A DNA stretch of 64,000 bases, from NCBI GenBank assembly GCA_963930655.1, contig OZ005606.1:19942001-20006000 (forward strand). The letters are read 5' to 3'. The position numbers and the translations under genes were made by a program. Origin of the DNA: Myrica gale (Eukaryota; Streptophyta; Magnoliopsida; Fagales; Myricaceae). The notes below the pieces were generated by a model. The model searched no databases, had not been told where the DNA came from, and worked only from the letters and a program-made list of their open reading frames with translations. Numbering within the stretch: the first letter of the stretch is position 1; every line of letters begins with the position of its first letter. Shown in pieces: positions 59,860-64,000 of the stretch.

Positions 59860-60400
59860 TGGATTTGACTTTGCAAGGTACGTTTGTTTTTAGACCCTCG
59901 AGCCACGCGTGGATCTCACTCGCCCACTGTTGTGCTCCACTTTTCGCCCTGTTTTTGGCGGTATTGGCAGCCACACGCCTCTTGGATGACTCCGGCTTCC
60001 TTTGGCGAGCCCAATGCCACCGTGCTGGTGCCTTCGGGCGGCGCGTTGTGGCGCTGATTCCGTCTTTGTTGTTGTTTTTGGCTTTGTTGTTTTGTGTTCT
60101 GTTGTTGTTTGTTTTGTTGTTCTGTGTTTTTTGGTTTCCTTGTCCGGCTCCTGCGTGGGCTTTCCCGATCCCTTGTGGATCTGTTTCGCCATTCTGTGGG
60201 CTTACTGTACCAGGTTGTTGTGCTTTCTGTGCTGGCTAGCTTAGGTCCGGTAGCTTGTCTACTTTGTCCGGCCACTGCTCCCTCTACCTTGTATGGAGCA
60301 TGTAATGACTTTCTCCGATCCTTTTAAGTGTCCCGCCGGCGGATTTCGCCTGGTCTGTAATCAGGTCCTTCCAGGCTGTGATCTAGAAAAAAAAAAGTAG
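59860..60400 (+). other. GC-rich block with T/G-rich run and poly-A end, possible retroposed sequence
   Basis: The block differs in composition from its surroundings, has a T/G-rich run (about 60,060-60,130, gttgttgtttttggctttg), and ends in a run of ten or more A at 60,386-60,396. A 126-codon frame (59,859-60,239) arises from the hydrophobic bias of T-rich DNA and shows no domain. No flanking duplication was seen, so a LINE/SINE-type origin is only a possibility. Confidence 0.3.
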
Positions 60401-60764
60401 GAGGGATTTAACCGAGCCTCACGTTGATAAAACGATGAGGCCAGAATTAAGGTTTGGCCTAGCTGAACCTGCCCACTCCAAGATGATTGTAGCTTACGCA
60501 GATCATCTCCGATTTACGATCAAGAACGTTGACGAGTCTAAGCCCAGAAACAGACCAAATGGGTAATGTGAGGCCTTACATTCATTTGAAAACGGAAAAC
60601 AAATAGAGAGAGAGATGCTACCCAAGTAACCAAAACAGAGATTTTATTCCAAGCTGCAAATAGCGATGGTTTTGGCAACCCATCTTCCAATTTGCCCTTT
60701 ATGTGGGGCTATTAATTCAAACATGTGATACAAGTAGAAGGACAACGGTATGAAGAAACATAAT
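60401..60764. other. 3' flank of the SCPL50 gene
   Basis: No gene is seen. The part adjoining 60,765 probably holds the 3' untranslated region of the minus-strand gene. Confidence 0.4.
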
Positions 60765-62153
60765 TTACAGGCATCGCCTGAAATCTGATGACAAATCCTC
60801 CCCTTGTTGAGGACCAAATAATCGCCTATCCAAAACCCAGTCTTCTATCATTGCCTGAGAATTCAATGCCTGGTCAGTAGGCACAAGATGCCCAGCCCCT
60901 AAAACTACAACATGACTCAAATTCCCCGCTTTCCGAACATACCCAGCAAGCAATCCATTCTCCTTCCAAACCTTCCTCTCTGTCATCAAAAACTCATGAA
61001 TTCCTTCCCATTTCATCGTCTTCATCCAAGCCTCCGTTGAAACCACACCATCCATCAAATCAAAATGCCCTTGGTACAACAGAACCTTGGTCTTCTTCAC
61101 TAGAAACTCCACCATATATTTCACACTCTTCATAACATCTTCGTGCAACGCGTCGCCCACGATTTCGCTGCAGTCTTCGAAAACCAATGTTTCGTTCACT
61201 CCCAAGGCCCTCTTCACCTCCTTGTTTTGTAGAAATTGGGTAACCAATTCAGTTTTGTAAGGCTCTTTCCGTGTAAAATCATATAGCGTGGCTAATCCTG
61301 TCATCTCTCCCAGCAAATGCAGGACCCTAGTCCTAGCATTCCTTGCCTCAGTCCAATTCCTTGCTTTGACCAACCTAACAGCTTCGCCTTGCGCTTTCTC
61401 CAACTCACTCTTCTGCATCTCATTGATGAAACCCGAAAAATAAGCATTCACAGCGTGAGTACCCACTTGAATTAACGGGTCTGTCAACCCGTTTCCAATA
61501 GCAACACCTGCTAAGTTCACTCCCTCAGACACCGGGGACTGCGCATTTTTCTGGACAATATAGTACCCAATTGCAGGAACATACTTCCCTGCATAACTCT
61601 CACCCGTAATATATATGGGACGAAACTTAAACGAAGGGTCTTGTTCAATAAACGAGGTGATGGCAGCATAAAGATGCTTGGCGACAGAATGTTGATCTCT
61701 TGGGATTTCTTCGGGTGTAGAGGCAATACTGAACCCGGCTCCAATCGGATTATCAAGGAACAGAAGGCCGAAGATGCGGTTCCAAGAACCTGGATTGGAC
61801 TCAAGAACAAGGGGATCGGACTTGGCTTTGTGAAAGTTTACACGCCATGGGCCGAGTTCGAAGAAGTTCCCGAGCATGGAGGAGCAGCCAGGGCCACCCT
61901 GGAGCCAAATAAGAAGTGGCGTTCTGGAGAGTTGTGAGATGGGCTCCCGGGCTTCATAGAAGGCATAGAAAATGGCGGAACCGGTGGTGGAATTGACGGT
62001 GAGGTAGCCTGATTTGGTGGGGAGGGATTCATCGGGAAAGGAAGGGACTTCAGTCTTTGATGATACGACTGGTAAGTCGTGGAAGACGGAGAGGAAGATG
62101 AGGGGGAGAAGGAGAAGGAGAAGGTTCACGGGATCGGGTCCTGTTGACTCCAT
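60765..62153 (-). CDS. SCPL50: Serine carboxypeptidase-like 50, intronless
   Basis: A single 462-codon frame without introns. It encodes a peptidase family S10 protein that would remove C-terminal residues from peptides, or act as an acyltransferase as some SCPL proteins do. A hydrophobic signal sequence spans residues 10-24 (NLLLLLLPLIFLSVF). The oxyanion-hole region WLQGGPGCSS is at 83-92. The catalytic triad is visible: Ser186 in GESYAG, Asp365 in QGHFDLMDG, His422 in GAGHLVPTDQA. Potential N-glycosylation sites are Asn54, Asn266, Asn320 and Asn411. Lack of introns and the motif FDLMDGVVSTEAWMKTMKWE point to the SCPL50 branch rather than the acyltransferase branch, whose genes are intron-rich. 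The length fits the family. The start is the first ATG before the signal sequence. It acts in the secretory pathway, vacuole or apoplast. A broken sister copy lies at 63,552-64,000. Confidence 0.95.
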   Translation of the reverse strand: MESTGPDPVNLLLLLLPLIFLSVFHDLPVVSSKTEVPSFPDESLPTKSGYLTVNSTTGSAIFYAFYEAREPISQLSRTPLLIWLQGGPGCSSMLGNFFELGPWRVNFHKAKSDPLVLESNPGSWNRIFGLLFLDNPIGAGFSIASTPEEIPRDQHSVAKHLYAAITSFIEQDPSFKFRPIYITGESYAGKYVPAIGYYIVQKNAQSPVSEGVNLAGVAIGNGLTDPLIQVGTHAVNAYFSGFINEMQKSELEKAQGEAVRLVKARNWTEARNARTRVLHLLGEMTGLATLYDFTRKEPYKTELVTQFLQNKEVKRALGVNETLVFEDCSEIVGDALHEDVMKSVKYMVEFLVKKTKVLLYQGHFDLMDGVVSTEAWMKTMKWEGIHEFLMTERKVWKENGLLAGYVRKAGNLSHVVVLGAGHLVPTDQALNSQAMIEDWVLDRRLFGPQQGEDLSSDFRRCL

Positions 62154-63551
62154 TAGGGTGAGGAAGTGTGGAAGACAGAGCAGTTGCTGTGATTGTTTGT
62201 GGGGTTTTGAGTGCTAATGCCGACAACCCAGCCAATTTGGGCCTCGCTGGCTGAGTAAGAAGTTTGGAGGACATCGGGGACTCGTGAACTGGTATCTATC
62301 ATTAAGGATCACAAAACATGTTTATGAAATCTCTCACGATTAAAGTATCATTACGATTCGCGTGTTTAAGAAAAACAGAAATAAAAAAAATCTTGAAATC
62401 TCTCGTGGCAATTGGCACGTAGTTCAGTTATTGTCCTGTTGTTCACTAGTTGTAGATTTCTCTGTTATCTGCGGAATGTAACATCATCCCGAGGGGCATC
62501 GAATTCGTAAAGCGCATATAAATTTCAAATCTATAAATACTTCTTGTTATTAACTTTATTCCATTTTTTTCATAAATAAATTTATTACACAAAAGAGAGA
62601 TTAATTGTTTTTTTTCCTTTTTCATGGAGAGATTAATTGTGAAAGCTTTGGAAGATGCTGTACGATACAGCCAAGCAGGTGAATCCAAAAGTGTTGTAAT
62701 GATTTCTTTATAAAGTTTCCTCATCTCCCACGCCCCTTTTTCTCCCTTCTCCCACTAATTCCTCGACCCCGGTGTCAATGACTATGCATATGCATATGCA
62801 TATGTGGAACTCAAGCCTACCAGGCTAATTAATATGGTATTTACTATTATTATTGCTGAATTGCAAGTCATGAGTATTTCGTAGGGACTAATTTCCAATT
62901 GTTGTAGTTGATTTACGATCGCTATTGTGACAGCAACATGAGCTGGATGAGCGACAGGCTTACACTATTTCAGGACTTATCCAAATCAATTCTGATGCAG
63001 ATACGTCCGTACTCTGGCAACCTTTCCTCTCCACTACCAAATGGCAACCTTTTCCTTCCGGAGTGACTGGACACTTTAAGTGAGTCTCCATTTACTTTCC
63101 TGCTACCCGACTGCCAACCCAAGGGATGAAGACAAGATTTTCTGTTTGCCCTTTTTTTCCTTTGTTTTTTTCTTTACTAATATGTAAAAAGGTGGAAGGG
63201 GCGATCAGTGTAGCTAACTCCCCCGTAGGGTGTGACCATAAGAACTCGCATCCGCTGCAGCATGTTTGGATTGAATCATAACTATCTACCCCGTGAAGAA
63301 AGGATCGTCACCACCGCCGCACTAACATGCGAGTGATATTGGAGGCGGGAGATGAGAGAGACACTATAACTAATATACTTGTATATTCAATGGTTCAAGA
63401 ATGAGATTATAAAGAGAACTTTATTTATAAACCCTCCATTAAAAAGTTCACATTATTTTAACAATGCGAGACTTTAATAACAGGGTTACTACAGCCAGAA
63501 GAATAAGACAAACATAATTAATTTACTGTGAACCCCATAAATCTCATTATC
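62154..63551. other. Intergenic DNA between the two SCPL50 copies
   Basis: The first few hundred bases are the likely promoter of SCPL50 (minus strand). A short (TGCATA)3 repeat stands at 62,785-62,802. I see no gene; a frame at 62,446-62,724 (-) has no recognisable features. Confidence 0.4.
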
Positions 63552-64000
63552 ATTAATCCTCCCATTGTTGACAGCCAAATAACCATCTCTCTAAGAACCA
63601 GTCTCTACCATTGCCTGAGAATTCAATATTGCCTGGTCTCTGGGCACAAGACCAGCCCCTAAAACTACAAAATTGCTCAAACTTCCCCCTTTCCGCACAT
63701 ACCCAGCAAGGTCTCAATTCACCTTCCAAACCTTCCTCTCTGTCATCAAATTAAAACTCTTGTATTCCTTCCCATTTCATCATTTTCATCCAAATGCCTT
63801 CGATAGAAAATAATAAGCTTGCTCTTTTTAACTAAAAGCTCCACCATATATTTCACACTCTTCATAACATCTTCGTACTACGCTACGCGCACGACCTCGC
63901 TGCAGTTATCGAAAACCAATGTTTCGTTCACTCAGACACTCGCCACCTCCTTGTTTTGTAGAAGCTGGGTAAACCAATTTAGTGTCAGCACACCCGGCCC
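63552..64000 (-). pseudogene. Decayed tandem copy of SCPL50, running off the window
   Basis: The DNA matches the 3' half of the intact gene (from about 60,780 on), including ccattgcctgagaattcaat, acatacccagcaag and ccaccatatatttcacactc. Several small insertions and deletions shift the frame, and the segment encoding the catalytic Asp region is partly deleted (compare 63,790-63,830 with 61,030-61,110). The rest lies beyond 64,000. It is a tandem duplicate in the same orientation that has lost function. Confidence 0.85.

Noticed and set aside
59859-60239. 126-codon frame with a hydrophobic run
   Set aside because: It follows from a T/G-rich low-complexity tract, has no domain or family features, and a frame of similar size exists on the other strand.

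Overview
This window reads as nuclear DNA of a flowering plant, probably a woody eudicot. Three lines of evidence support this: plant-type genes with short AT-rich introns, plant gene families (OZ/VAR3-type RanBP2 zinc finger, SCPL50-like peptidase, NUDT17/18-like Nudix hydrolase, ACC-oxidase-homologue dioxygenase), and dense nested plant transposons. I cannot name the species from the sequence.

Left part (1-27,650) is repeat-dominated. A CACTA-like DNA transposon full of CGATCGATC-type motifs fills 1-4,922. It begins a locus that was duplicated in tandem: copy A is about 3,379-11,076 and copy B about 15,551-27,646. Each copy later took its own insertions. Copy A received a 1.6-kb solo LTR (7,295-8,888) and a Ty3/gypsy element (11,077-15,550) that is cut off exactly where copy B starts. 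Copy B received a 1.25-kb solo LTR (16,691-17,943) and a 4.3-kb Pack-MULE (19,074-23,373) carrying an exon of an HMA5-type copper ATPase. Because the sister copy preserves the empty site, the element ends and target duplications can be read directly. Both copies end in a LINE 3' fragment.

Middle part (27,650-53,900): a five-exon Nudix hydrolase gene (29,773-31,137) is followed by a graveyard of nested elements. These are a CACTA element with a broken TNP2 transposase (about 31,950-41,407), two very long solo LTRs of one family in opposite orientation (32,651-37,150 and 42,384-46,095), MITE-like elements, a gypsy integrase fossil, a second CACTA piece holding another solo LTR, and a decayed F-box gene.

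Right part (53,900-64,000) is a gene island. It has a six-exon RanBP2-type zinc-finger gene (+), a convergent and recently broken 2-oxoglutarate dioxygenase (-), an intact intronless serine carboxypeptidase-like 50 gene (-), and a decayed second SCPL50 copy running off the window end. These genes belong to unrelated pathways (nucleotide-derivative hydrolysis, probably organelle RNA editing, secretory proteolysis) and there is no operon-like logic.

The most interesting signals are the roughly 21-bp-spaced GATC-type motif array beside a CACTA terminus, the HMA5-carrying Pack-MULE, an array of about 22 TGGGCY (site II/TCP-type) motifs inside a long LTR, and zinc fingers each split by an intron at the same codon.
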